Source: Pseudomonas luteola NBRC 103146
GTDB lineage: Bacteria > Pseudomonadota > Gammaproteobacteria > Pseudomonadales > Pseudomonadaceae
DNA: 64,000 nt
Assembly: GCF_002091675.1 (NCBI RefSeq)
Contig: NZ_BDAE01000011.1
Span: 1 to 64,000 of the forward strand
Reading direction: 5' to 3'
Translations under genes and position numbers: made by a program
The notes under the pieces: generated by a model
Database searches by the model: none
The model's input: the letters and a program-made list of their open reading frames with translations, nothing else
Told to the model about the DNA's origin: nothing
Shown: piece by piece, positions 33,610-42,414 of the stretch
How the letters are laid out: the number at the start of each line of letters is the position of its first letter
How positions within the stretch are numbered: position 1 is the stretch's first letter

Positions 33610-35091
33610 ATGAAACTCAATCGCCAGAATCTTGCACAGCTGACAGACCCGATCCGCACGCCAAGCTACGTGCCATGTCAGACCCGGCATGGCATTGCTC
33701 ACATCGGCGTTGGTGGCTTTCATCGAGCCCATCAGGCCATCTATACCGAAGCCCTTCTCAATCAGGGCGAGGCGCTGGACTGGTCCATTTGTGGGGTGGG
33801 ATTGCGCAGTGAAGACCGCGCCATGCGCGACACTCTAGCCGAGCAGGACTATCTCTATACGCTTTTCGAGCTGGGCGACACGCCAGATCTTGAAGTCCGT
33901 GTTGTGGGGGCAATCAGCGAGATGCTGCTGGCAGAAGACAGTGCCCAGGCACTGATCAATAAACTGGCCCATCACCATATTCGCATCGTTTCGCTGACCA
34001 TCACCGAGGGCGGCTACTGCATGGACGATAGCACCGGCAAGTTCAACGATGAACTTCCGCTGGTCCAGCATGACATTGCCCACCCGGAGGATCCTAAAAC
34101 GGTTTTCGGATTTCTGCTGGCGGCCTTGTGCAAACGCCGTTGCGAAGGCATACCCCCTTTCACCATCATGTCCTGCGACAACATTCCTCATAATGGCGAC
34201 GTCACCCGGCGAATGCTGCTGTCCTTTACCAAACTGGTAGACAAGGAGCTGGCGGACTGGATCGCCAAAAACGTCTCCTTTCCTAACGCGATGGTCGACC
34301 GTATCACCCCTATGACCAGTACCGCGCACAAGCAAAAGCTAAAGGACAGCTACGGCATCGAAGATGCCTGGCCGGTTGCGTGTGAGCCCTTCATGCAATG
34401 GGTACTGGAAGACAAATTCGTCAATGGCCGACCGGCTTGGGAAAAGGTAGGTGTTCAGTTCACTGACGACGTTACGCCCTATGAGGAGATGAAAATCAAG
34501 CTGCTCAATGGCAGCCATCTTGCCCTTACCTACCTGGGTTTCCTCAAGGGATATCGTTTTGTTCACGAGACCATGAATGACCCACTATTCGTTCAGTACA
34601 TTCGTGATTACATGAACAAGGATGTTACCCCGCAGCTCGCCCCTGTTCCCGGTATTGATCTGGAAGCCTACAAGGACAAGCTGATCGAGCGCTTTTCCAA
34701 CCAGGCGATTGCCGATCAGTTGGAGCGTGTCTGCTCGGACGGATCGTCCAAGTTTCCCAAGTTCACCGTCCCCACCATTAATCGCCTGATTGCAGACAAG
34801 CAGAACCTGGATCGCGCCTCCCTCGTCGTGGCAGCCTGGGCGCTGTATCTAAAAGGCGTAGACGAGCGTGGCGAAACCTACCGTATTCCTGACCCTCGCG
34901 CCGAATTCTGCCAGTCCCTGGTCAAAAACGATCAGCGCCTAACCGAGCAGCTGTTGGGTGTTGAGGAAATCTTTGGAACCTCTATCCCAAAATCCGCCGC
35001 CCTTATTGCCTCCTTCGAACGTAACCTCGCCAGCCTGAAAACCTTGGGCGTAGAGAAAACTCTGGAAAATCTTCTGAAGTCAGACAGGTGA
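33610..35091 (+). CDS. mtlD: Mannitol 2-dehydrogenase MtlD (polyol dehydrogenase)
   Basis: A 493-aa member of the long-chain polyol-specific dehydrogenase family that oxidises mannitol to fructose with NAD, and in Pseudomonas also sorbitol and arabitol. Visible are the nucleotide-binding start I-G-V-G-G-F-H-R-A-H-Q, the active-site region V-D-R-I-T-P-M-T and the catalytic K-x4-N-x2-H region in K-I-K-L-L-N-G-S-H. Length fits (about 480-495 aa). It lies 48 bp after mtlK; a T-ended imperfect hairpin (35095-35132) follows before the kinase gene. Confidence 0.95.
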   Translation: MKLNRQNLAQLTDPIRTPSYVPCQTRHGIAHIGVGGFHRAHQAIYTEALLNQGEALDWSICGVGLRSEDRAMRDTLAEQDYLYTLFELGDTPDLEVRVVGAISEMLLAEDSAQALINKLAHHHIRIVSLTITEGGYCMDDSTGKFNDELPLVQHDIAHPEDPKTVFGFLLAALCKRRCEGIPPFTIMSCDNIPHNGDVTRRMLLSFTKLVDKELADWIAKNVSFPNAMVDRITPMTSTAHKQKLKDSYGIEDAWPVACEPFMQWVLEDKFVNGRPAWEKVGVQFTDDVTPYEEMKIKLLNGSHLALTYLGFLKGYRFVHETMNDPLFVQYIRDYMNKDVTPQLAPVPGIDLEAYKDKLIERFSNQAIADQLERVCSDGSSKFPKFTVPTINRLIADKQNLDRASLVVAAWALYLKGVDERGETYRIPDPRAEFCQSLVKNDQRLTEQLLGVEEIFGTSIPKSAALIASFERNLASLKTLGVEKTLENLLKSDR

Positions 35092-35154
35092 TCCATAGGC
35101 TCTAGAAGCAAATGCATCTAGGGCCTTTCACTACGAACAACAGCGAGACTACAC

Positions 35155-36660
35155 ATGTTTCTTGGTATTGATTGCGGTACACAAGGCACCAAGGCCGTCA
35201 TTCTCGACTCAGCTACGGGCCAGATCCTGGGGGAAGGCTCCGCGGCCCACGACATGATCAGCGGGCCCAACGGTCGTCGTGAGCAGTTGCCTGAACAGTG
35301 GGTCCAGGCATTTGAAACGGCTACACAGCAAGCACTCGCTCATGCTGGCCTGCCAGGAAACGCTCTCCGGGGTATCGGAATATCAGGTCAACAACATGGG
35401 CTGGTATTACTTGACAGTGAAGGCCAAGTGCTCCGCCCTGCCAAGCTGTGGTGCGACACCGAGTCAACACTAGAGAACGAGGAGCTGCTCGATTACCTGG
35501 GCGGGCCTGCCGGTTCGCTGGAGCGTCTTGGTATAGCCATTGCGCCGGGCTATACCGTATCCAAGCTTCGATGGACACAAAAACACTTTCCCGACCTTTT
35601 CGCCCGCATCGCTCATATTCTGCTTCCCCATGACTACCTGAATTACTGGCTCACCGGCCGTTGCTGTACCGAGTTTGGCGATGCGTCAGGGACAGGCTAC
35701 TTCAATGTGCGGTCCCGACAGTGGGATAACGACCTGCTTCTGCACCTTGATCCGACTGGACGCTTGATGAAGGCTCTACCTGAACTCATCGAGGCCCATC
35801 AGCCTGTCGGCACGTTGCTTCCACCGGTTGCCAAGCGGCTGGGTCTGAATGAGCACGCCATCGTGTCCAGTGGCGGTGGGGATAACATGATGGGAGCAAT
35901 CGGCACCGGAAACAGTCAGGAAGGCCTTATTACCATGAGCCTGGGCACTTCCGGAACGGTATACGCCTACTCTGCTAGCCCCCGCGTCAGCCCGCATGCA
36001 TCTGTCGCAACGTTTTGCTCTTCGACTGGCGGCTGGCTGCCGCTGATCTGCACCATGAACCTGACAAACGCAAGCGGCGCGCTACGCGAGCTTTTAGACA
36101 TCGACCTGCATACCTTCAACCGCCTTGTCGAACAGGCACCCATTGGGGCTGAGGGCATTACGGTTCTACCTTTCCTGAACGGCGAGCGCGTCCCTTCCCT
36201 GCCTACTGCTACGGCGAGCCTGCTGGGCCTGACCGCCTCCAACCTTACCCGTGCCAACCTGTGCCGTGCGATGATCGAAGGCGTAACCTTTGGCCTGCGC
36301 TATGGGCTGGACTTGCTGCGCGGCACCGGCATGCACAGCCAGACCATTCGCCTGATTGGCGGAGGAGCCAAAAGCCCTGTCTGGCGGCAGCTGGTGGCAG
36401 ATATCATGGATACGCCAGTCATCAGCACCCTTCACACCGAAGCGGCGGCCCTTGGCGGTGCCATACAGGCAGCATGGTGCTGGTCTTCTCAGCATGACTC
36501 GGCAGACACCCTTGAATCGCTGAGCAAACGCTGCGTGCAGCTGGACGACGCGTCGCACGTCTCTCCTGATCCCGACCGCGCGCGTGCCTATGAAACTGTC
36601 TACCAGCGTTATCGGCACCAGCTCCATGCCTTGCATGGCGAAGTACTTGGCATCCATTAG
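35155..36660 (+). CDS. xylB: Xylulokinase of the mannitol/arabitol operon
   Basis: A 501-aa FGGY-family kinase phosphorylating D-xylulose, the product of arabitol oxidation. The N-terminal phosphate-binding motif G-I-D-C-G-T-Q-G-T-K is at residues 4-13. I-S-G-Q-Q-H-G-L, the mid-domain S-L-G-T-S-G-T-V and the FGGY C-terminal G-G-G-A-K-S-P-V-W-R-Q signature follow. It corresponds to mtlY of the P. fluorescens cluster. The fructokinase gene mtlZ that follows there is absent; the next gene is an HPF-like factor. Confidence 0.93.
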   Translation: MFLGIDCGTQGTKAVILDSATGQILGEGSAAHDMISGPNGRREQLPEQWVQAFETATQQALAHAGLPGNALRGIGISGQQHGLVLLDSEGQVLRPAKLWCDTESTLENEELLDYLGGPAGSLERLGIAIAPGYTVSKLRWTQKHFPDLFARIAHILLPHDYLNYWLTGRCCTEFGDASGTGYFNVRSRQWDNDLLLHLDPTGRLMKALPELIEAHQPVGTLLPPVAKRLGLNEHAIVSSGGGDNMMGAIGTGNSQEGLITMSLGTSGTVYAYSASPRVSPHASVATFCSSTGGWLPLICTMNLTNASGALRELLDIDLHTFNRLVEQAPIGAEGITVLPFLNGERVPSLPTATASLLGLTASNLTRANLCRAMIEGVTFGLRYGLDLLRGTGMHSQTIRLIGGGAKSPVWRQLVADIMDTPVISTLHTEAAALGGAIQAAWCWSSQHDSADTLESLSKRCVQLDDASHVSPDPDRARAYETVYQRYRHQLHALHGEVLGIH

Positions 36661-36734
36661 TCTTTAAAAGATGAACCTCCTACTGCCGAGCCCGTCCTAT
36701 TAGATAGGCACGTCAAAAAACATGAGGATGTGGT

Positions 36735-37160
36735 ATGCAAGTCCAAGTGAACACCAATCAGATCGAAGGCAGTGCCGAGCTGCAAGAATGGGTAGGTTCT
36801 GCTGTTGTCGATCGCCTGGAGCGTTTCGAAGATCTCTTGACCCGCGTTGAAATTCACTTGAGCGATGAGAATGCTCAAAAATCCGGAGCGGAAGATAAGC
36901 GTTGTCAGATCGAAGCCCGCCCCAAGGGGTACCGCTCGATCTCAGTGACTCATAAAGCCGAAGCGCTAGACCTTGCTGTAGATGGCGCTGCAGAAAAAAT
37001 GCGACACGCCCTTGAACACCTCACCGGAAAACTTGATGCAAAGGTTACGTCTACCGGCCACATCGACGACCCGATTAATCTGGAAGATTCACAGGAATTT
37101 ACCGACTCGCTTCTGCAGGACGACTTCCTGGCCAAGCAGGCAGCGCTAGGTAAGGAATAA
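36735..37160 (+). CDS. HPF/RaiA-family ribosome-associated protein
   Basis: A 141-aa member of the ribosomal S30AE (HPF/YfiA) family, whose members bind the 30S decoding region and silence ribosomes in stationary phase. Residues 1-105 follow the beta-alpha-beta-beta-beta-alpha pattern (V-E-I-H-L-S-D-E-N near 40 and A-L-D-L-A-V-D-G-A near 82). The C-terminal 35 residues form an acidic extension. It is longer than short HPF (about 95-102 aa) and shorter than long HPF (about 180), and is separate from the usual rpoN-linked hpf. GAGGA precedes the ATG and a strong terminator follows. Confidence 0.85.
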   Translation: MQVQVNTNQIEGSAELQEWVGSAVVDRLERFEDLLTRVEIHLSDENAQKSGAEDKRCQIEARPKGYRSISVTHKAEALDLAVDGAAEKMRHALEHLTGKLDAKVTSTGHIDDPINLEDSQEFTDSLLQDDFLAKQAALGKE

Positions 37161-37175
37161 CGTATCTCCCACCTT

Positions 37176-37210
37176 GCCGCGAGAGAATTGTTTCCTCTCG
37201 CGGCTTTCTT
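37176..37210 (+). terminator. Terminator of the HPF-like gene
   Basis: GCCGCGAGAG (37176-37185) pairs with CTCTCGCGGC (37195-37204) across a 9-base loop and is followed by TTTCTT. It begins 15 bp after the stop. Confidence 0.88.
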
Positions 37211-37270
37211 ATCGATAGTGTCCAGCCTGGCTATACTGCGACTTCATTTCAGTCAGTGTATTAGTTCATC

Positions 37271-38332
37271 ATGGATACGCAGGTTCGAGTTGCTCTCATC
37301 GGTTATGGCTTTGTAGGGGAAATCTTTCATGCCCCTCTCATCGAGAGCGTCGATGGCCTTCTTCTGACGCATATTGCCTCTCGCCAGCTTGATAAGATTC
37401 GCTCTCAACGCCCTCATATCAATGTCATCAGTGATTATCACGCTGCAGTAACGCATCCTGCAGTCGATCTGGTGGTCCTGGCCACGCCCAACGATACCCA
37501 TGCAACACTGGCTGAAGCAGCCTTGCGAGCGGGTAAGCATGTCGTGGTGGACAAGCCCTTTACACTGACGCTTCGCGAAGCGCGCCAGCTGGCAGACATT
37601 GCTCAGGCAGAAAATAGATTTCTGTCCGTTTTTCAGAATCGCCGCTGGGACAGTGACTTCCTGGGCGCTCAGGAGCTGATAAACAGCAATCGTTTGGGTG
37701 AGATCGTCGTGTATGAATCGCGTATCGAGCGCTTCCGGCCCGAGGTTAGGCAACGCTGGCGTGAAAGTGATGGACCGGGCAGCGGCCTGTGGTACGACCT
37801 GGGGCCGCATTTGGCGGATCAGGCACTCTGCCTGTTTGGTGTACCGCACCGTGTAACTGCCCAGCTTGTAAAGCAGCGGCAAGGCGCACTGGCGGATGAC
37901 TGGTTTCACGTCGTACTCGACTATGGACGTACTCAGGCGATCCTGCAGGCCGGAATGTTGAGTGCTGGAGGATCGCCCCGCTTCATGATCCAGGGTACAC
38001 AGGCCAGCTGGCTGAAGCGTGGCGCTGACCGTCAGGAGGACGCATTACGTCAGGGTATTTTGCCGGGCGGAGAACATTGGGGCCTGGATGAGGATGCTGG
38101 ACAGCTGTTCCATGCCGACGGCACTCAAGAGCTTGTAGCGGTGCCCACAGGAGATCATCGTCGTTATTACCAAGGCGTGATCAGTGCATTACGGGGTGAG
38201 GCGGAAAACCCGGTTACGCCAGCCCAGGCGTGCTCACTCATGGCTGTCATCGAGGCTGTCCAGCGTTCTGCAAAAGAAGGGATCAGCGTTGTGCCCGACT
38301 TTAGCGAAGCCGAGCGCAACGCTTGGCGCTAA
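37271..38332 (+). CDS. Gfo/Idh/MocA-family oxidoreductase, YdgJ-like
   Basis: A 353-aa NAD(P)-dependent oxidoreductase. The Rossmann start is V-A-L-I-G-Y-G-F-V-G-E-I-F-H-A-P at residues 7-22. The family E-K-P-like motif V-V-V-D-K-P-F-T-L-T has Asp in place of Glu, as in the E. coli YdgJ group. W-x-D-L-G-P-H-L-A-D-Q-A-L marks the C-terminal active-site helix. E. coli YdgJ is a scyllo-inositol dehydrogenase; whether this enzyme shares that substrate is inference. No Shine-Dalgarno is evident. Its stop codon directly abuts that of the convergent acyltransferase gene. Confidence 0.88.
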   Translation: MDTQVRVALIGYGFVGEIFHAPLIESVDGLLLTHIASRQLDKIRSQRPHINVISDYHAAVTHPAVDLVVLATPNDTHATLAEAALRAGKHVVVDKPFTLTLREARQLADIAQAENRFLSVFQNRRWDSDFLGAQELINSNRLGEIVVYESRIERFRPEVRQRWRESDGPGSGLWYDLGPHLADQALCLFGVPHRVTAQLVKQRQGALADDWFHVVLDYGRTQAILQAGMLSAGGSPRFMIQGTQASWLKRGADRQEDALRQGILPGGEHWGLDEDAGQLFHADGTQELVAVPTGDHRRYYQGVISALRGEAENPVTPAQACSLMAVIEAVQRSAKEGISVVPDFSEAERNAWR

Positions 38333-39373
38333 TCAGCGAGCCCGCGCCTCCAGGGTCTCGGCAATACGCGCCGGGACCGCTTCCAATGCCGTCTTAACCT
38401 TGCGGGTCATTCGACGCTCGATGAATTCAAAACTGAGCCATGACAACACGAGAATGATCGGCAAGCACAGCAGCAGGGTTTCATAGGGACTCAACCCCAC
38501 CTGATGATGTAGCCAGTAGTCGCCCAGCCATAGGACAATGACGTGGATGAGATAGACCGAGTAAGACCAATCACCCAACGCCTTGAGAACCCGATTACCC
38601 GCAAACAGTGGCTCCATTGCGATGCAGCTGGCTACAAGCAAGGCGCTGGAAACACCCCAAGTCAGCAAACGCCAGTCATTACCGGCATCAAAATGCAGAA
38701 TCGTGGCTATCGAAAATCCTGCAACCAGTGGCGCCACCTTCAGACTTTGCGGTATGAACCCCTTTCGGTACAGCACACCGATACCCATACCCAACAAGAA
38801 CTCATACATGATGGGATTATGGTAGAAATGGCTGATAAAAGGCTGCTCTGCTGACGCAACGCTGACCCCAACTACCAGAAGCGATACAACCCAGAGTCGC
38901 CAGCGTTCCGGCACTTTGAATGACAGTGCAAACAGCAGATAGAACAGCATTTCATAATTTAACGTCCATCCTACCGGCAGCGTGGGATACAAACCGAATC
39001 CTCCGGGATTCTGGCTCGGAATGAAAAACAGCGATAGCAATAGCTCCTTGCTTGCCACTCCATAAACAGGCATCACATCCGCCGCAAAATAAATGATGGC
39101 AGCGGTAATACCGGTATAAAGCCAATAGGCGGGCACTATTCGCGCGATCCTATTCACCATGAACCGGAACGTGGGCATGGCTCGACCTGCTGTCGAGATA
39201 TAGATCACGAACCCACTGAGCACAAAAAAGATATCGACTCCCACTTGCCCTCGCGTTGAGAGCAGATGGCCGACCAGGGTGTCGGACCGGAAATCAAAGA
39301 AGACCTGCATGAAGTGATGAAACACCACGAGCCAGGCTGCCAGAGCCCTTAGCGCTTGAAGCGAAACCAACAT
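38333..39373 (-). CDS. Acyltransferase family 3 (OafA/NodX-like) membrane protein
   Basis: A 346-aa inner-membrane protein with about ten hydrophobic helices that O-acylates a sugar of a surface or secreted glycan. The N-terminal S-L-Q-A-L-R-A-L-A-A-W-L-V-V-F-H-H-F carries the catalytic His. The second family motif G-V-D-I-F-F-V-L-S-G-F-V-I and F-R-F-M-V-N-R-I-A-R-I-V-P-A-Y-W are present. The frame is open to GTG 39445; ATG 39373 gives the canonical family start and has AGGAGG 12 bases upstream. The acceptor is unknown, and no polysaccharide genes adjoin it. Confidence 0.88.
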   Translation of the reverse strand: MLVSLQALRALAAWLVVFHHFMQVFFDFRSDTLVGHLLSTRGQVGVDIFFVLSGFVIYISTAGRAMPTFRFMVNRIARIVPAYWLYTGITAAIIYFAADVMPVYGVASKELLLSLFFIPSQNPGGFGLYPTLPVGWTLNYEMLFYLLFALSFKVPERWRLWVVSLLVVGVSVASAEQPFISHFYHNPIMYEFLLGMGIGVLYRKGFIPQSLKVAPLVAGFSIATILHFDAGNDWRLLTWGVSSALLVASCIAMEPLFAGNRVLKALGDWSYSVYLIHVIVLWLGDYWLHHQVGLSPYETLLLCLPIILVLSWLSFEFIERRMTRKVKTALEAVPARIAETLEARAR

Positions 39374-39584
39374 TGAAAGCGTTTGCCTCCTTGAAGCCCA
39401 TTGATGCGGATAGGACTGCTGCAGCATCAGCCGCTCTGACAGCACATTTTCGGTACTGATTAGGCAACGCTGACCTGTTCAGACAAACCTTAGAGGCTAT
39501 ATCCGCCCAGGGTCGACTCTCATCGACCCTCAGGGTTTCAAGTTTTGGCCCGCTTCATGACAGAAGTCACAAGCGAGCGCATCA

Positions 39585-41777
39585 TTAAGCTTTTGGCTTA
39601 GCCGAAATCCGCCACGCTCTGTGAATCTTGCTGTTCCGTGCAAAATCCGGATCAAGTGTCTCGTGCGTAATCTCTTCTACCTGGTAGCGTGCTGCGAGCG
39701 AGGCATCCAGCTCGAACTTTCGGAAGTTGTTCGAAAAATAAAGGATGCCTCCCCGGGCAAGCCGAGCCATGGCCATATCGATCAGTGAAACGTGATCACG
39801 CTGAACATCGAACACGCCCTCCATACGCTTGGAGTTGGAGAAGGTTGGCGGATCGATAAAGATCAGATCGTACTCTCCCCGGTTCTCATCGAGCCACTCC
39901 ATGACATTGGCTTGTTCCAGACGATGCTTGTCAGAAAAGCCATTGAGCGCCAGATTGCGACGTCCCCAGTCCAGATAGGTCCGTGACATGTCTACGCTGG
40001 TGGTGCTGCGGGCACCGCCAACCGCTGCATGTACAGTCGCCGTCGCGGTGTAACAGAACAGGTTCAGGAAACGCTTGCCAGCGGCCTCCTGCTGGATACG
40101 CAAGCGCAAGGGTCGATGATCCAGGAACAGGCCGGTGTCCAGATAGTCGGTCAGGTTGACCAGAAGCTTCACCCCCCCTTCGATCACCTCCATAAAGTGA
40201 CCCTGCGCAGCCTGACGCTCGTACTGCTTCTTACCGGTCTGGCGCTCGCGACGCTTCACGACCACACGAGAAGGATCAATATTCAGCGCCTGCGGAATGG
40301 CTGCCAATGCGTCCAACAACCGCGACTGCGCCTTTTCCGGGTCGATAGTCTTCGGCGGTGCGTATTCCTGCACATGAACCCAGTCACGGTACAGATCGAC
40401 GGCAACAGCATACTCGGGCATGTCCGCGTCATACACGCGGTAACACTCGATCTCTTCCTTACGCGCCCATTTGGAAAGTTGCTTCAGGTTCTTTTGCAGG
40501 CGATTGGCAAACATCTGCCCGCCTTCGCTCAGCTTGGCAGGTTCCGATGCTACCTGCGCCTCATCACGGGGTTGTGACGATATGGAAGAACGTTCACCAG
40601 TCACAAATTGCCGTGGTTCGATCTCGAACATGAGCAGCTTGCAAGGCAGTGCACCATTCCAGAAGGCGTACTGCTTGTGGCTGCGGATACCCATGCGCTT
40701 GCCCAGCTCCGGTGCTCCCGTAAACACACCGGCACGCCAGTTCAAGCAACTCATGCGCAGACGCTCACCCAGGTTCTGATAGAGATACAGCAGGCTTGCC
40801 TCATCCCCCAGGCGCTCGCCATAGGGTGGGTTGCAGATGACTAGACCAGTCTGGTTCTTATCTGGTCGCGGTTCAAAATTCGCTACTTCTCCCTGATAAA
40901 CCTTGATCCAGTCGCCCAGCCCTGCCCGTTCGATATTATTGCGGGCGGGTTGAATAAGCCGAGGGTCGGCTTCATACCCGCGAATCCATAGCGGTGGACG
41001 CGCAAGCCCGGCGACAGCTCGATCCTCGGCCTCGTCAATCAAGCGATTCCACACCGCCGGAATATGCCCCAACCAGTTCGAGAACCCCCAATGTTCCCGC
41101 TTCAGATTGGGCGCGATGTCCGCAGCCATCAGCCCCGCCTCTACAAGGAACGTCCCTACCCCGCACATCGGGTCAGCCAGCGCGCCGCCCTGCGCAGCCA
41201 GTTGCGGCCAGCCCGCACGAATCAGAATGGCTGCCGCCAGGTTTTCCTTGAGCGGTGCAGCACCCTGCTGCAGACGGTAACCTCGCTGGTGCAGGCTGTG
41301 TCCGGACAAATCCAGCGAGACCGTCGCTTCGCCTCGATCCAAATGAACGTGAATGCGAACGTCCGGCCGCACCTTGTCAATCGACGGACGCTGCCCCGAT
41401 ACCCTGCGCAGCCCATCGACAATAGCGTCCTTGACCTTGAGCGCGCCGAAATGTGTGTTATCAATCCCCGAACCCTTTCCGGAAAATTCAACGGCCAATG
41501 TCCCGTTGGGCTCAAGGTGTTCGCTCCAATCAATAGCCGCCACCCCGTCGTAAAGGGTATCGGCATTGGTCACTGCAAAGCGCGACAGTACCAACAGCAC
41601 CCGGTTTGCCAAACGTGACCAGAGGCAAAGCCGATAGGCTGTCTCCAGCGTGCCCTGCCCACGTATGGCAGAGACCTGAGCGCGTGCCTGCTCCAGACCA
41701 AGCGCTTGTGCCTCGTCCAGTAGCAGCCCGTCCAGCCCTTTTGGGCACGTCAGAAACAATTCGTATTGATTGGTCAT
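39585..41777 (-). CDS. rlmL: 23S rRNA methyltransferase RlmKL (G2445 N2 / G2069 N7)
   Basis: A 730-aa two-enzyme fusion. The N-terminus has a THUMP RNA-binding domain (about residues 45-160). The RlmL methyltransferase has D-P-M-C-G-V-G-T-F (202-210) and N-P-P-Y at 316-319. The C-terminal RlmK methyltransferase has L-N-L-F-C-Y-T-A-T and I-D-P-P-T-F-S-N-S. Length agrees with E. coli RlmL (702 aa). It is a leftward, single gene, divergent from rmf. The ribosome site upstream of ATG 41777 is weak. Confidence 0.96.
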   Translation of the reverse strand: MTNQYELFLTCPKGLDGLLLDEAQALGLEQARAQVSAIRGQGTLETAYRLCLWSRLANRVLLVLSRFAVTNADTLYDGVAAIDWSEHLEPNGTLAVEFSGKGSGIDNTHFGALKVKDAIVDGLRRVSGQRPSIDKVRPDVRIHVHLDRGEATVSLDLSGHSLHQRGYRLQQGAAPLKENLAAAILIRAGWPQLAAQGGALADPMCGVGTFLVEAGLMAADIAPNLKREHWGFSNWLGHIPAVWNRLIDEAEDRAVAGLARPPLWIRGYEADPRLIQPARNNIERAGLGDWIKVYQGEVANFEPRPDKNQTGLVICNPPYGERLGDEASLLYLYQNLGERLRMSCLNWRAGVFTGAPELGKRMGIRSHKQYAFWNGALPCKLLMFEIEPRQFVTGERSSISSQPRDEAQVASEPAKLSEGGQMFANRLQKNLKQLSKWARKEEIECYRVYDADMPEYAVAVDLYRDWVHVQEYAPPKTIDPEKAQSRLLDALAAIPQALNIDPSRVVVKRRERQTGKKQYERQAAQGHFMEVIEGGVKLLVNLTDYLDTGLFLDHRPLRLRIQQEAAGKRFLNLFCYTATATVHAAVGGARSTTSVDMSRTYLDWGRRNLALNGFSDKHRLEQANVMEWLDENRGEYDLIFIDPPTFSNSKRMEGVFDVQRDHVSLIDMAMARLARGGILYFSNNFRKFELDASLAARYQVEEITHETLDPDFARNSKIHRAWRISAKPKA

Positions 41778-41967
41778 GAATCGTCATTACTCATTGATGG
41801 CAGGTTTACTGACCGGCCAGAAAACTGAAAACCATAAAAAGCCCTATTACATAAGGCTTTGACTGTTAGGACCGGCCTTGTAAAGGTCTTTCTTAGCCGG
41901 TCGTTATGGTTAGATTTGATAAAAACACTATGGTTATGCCAAAACGATCATTCACATAGCTGTAACC

Positions 41968-42053
41968 ATTGGTTAGAACTTAACCAATCCCGATTCGCAA
42001 TGAGCGGGATGAGAAGCGTCACGCCGGCAACGCTTCCACGAGGCCCAAGGGCC
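41968..42053 (+). promoter_or_regulatory. Structured leader upstream of rmf (rmf RNA motif candidate)
   Basis: Four consecutive stems lie within 120 bp before rmf: ATTGGTTA/TAACCAAT (41968-41988), CCCG/CGGG (41989-42008), GAAGCGT/ACGCTTC (42013-42036, perfect) and GGCC-CAAG-GGCC (42042-42053). A conserved 'rmf RNA motif' upstream of Pseudomonas rmf genes is known; this is the right place and polarity, but I have not matched its consensus base by base. The remaining gap to rlmL also contains AAAGCC/GGCTTT (41839-41857) and two TATGGTTA direct repeats (41904-41911, 41929-41936). Confidence 0.65.
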
Positions 42054-42089
42054 ATTGGAAAAACAGTCAACAAACGAGGGCAACACCCT

Positions 42090-42305
42090 ATGAGAAGACT
42101 TAAGCGTGATCCGATGGAACGAGCTTTTCAACGTGGTTATCAGCACGGCGTTAGCGGAAAATCCCGCGATCTTTGCCCCTTTAACCATCAAAAAATCCGC
42201 CAGGCCTGGATGAACGGCTGGCGCGAAGGCCGCGGCGACCACTGGGATGGCTTCATCGGCACAGCAGGTATTCATCGCTTAAATCAACTCAACGTAGCAG
42301 GCTGA
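42090..42305 (+). CDS. rmf: Ribosome modulation factor RMF
   Basis: A 71-aa basic protein that dimerises 70S ribosomes into inactive 100S particles in stationary phase. It has the family start M-R-R-L-K-R-D-P, followed by A-F-x-R-G-Y-Q-x-G-V-x-G-K-S-R-D-x-C-P and W-M-N-G-W-R-E-G-R. The rest is W-D-G-F. GAGGG lies 9 bases before ATG 42090; the frame upstream to 41859 is leader RNA, not protein. It is a single gene with structured leader and terminator. Confidence 0.96.
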   Translation: MRRLKRDPMERAFQRGYQHGVSGKSRDLCPFNHQKIRQAWMNGWREGRGDHWDGFIGTAGIHRLNQLNVAG

Positions 42306-42392
42306 TACAACCTAATTCGTTTTGGATGGGTGACTTAACGCCCTCAAACAGATCGCACTGGTGAACACCAGATACGCCTCCAACGAGGCACA

Positions 42393-42414
42393 GGGCTCCT
42401 TAAGGAGCCCTTTT
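42393..42414 (+). terminator. rmf terminator overlapping the pyrD stop codon
   Basis: GGGCTCCTTAAGGAGCCC (42393-42410) is an 18-bp perfect palindrome followed by TTTT. The pyrD stop TAA (42402-42400 on the minus strand) lies in its centre, so the last pyrD codons form one arm of the rmf terminator. Confidence 0.85.
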
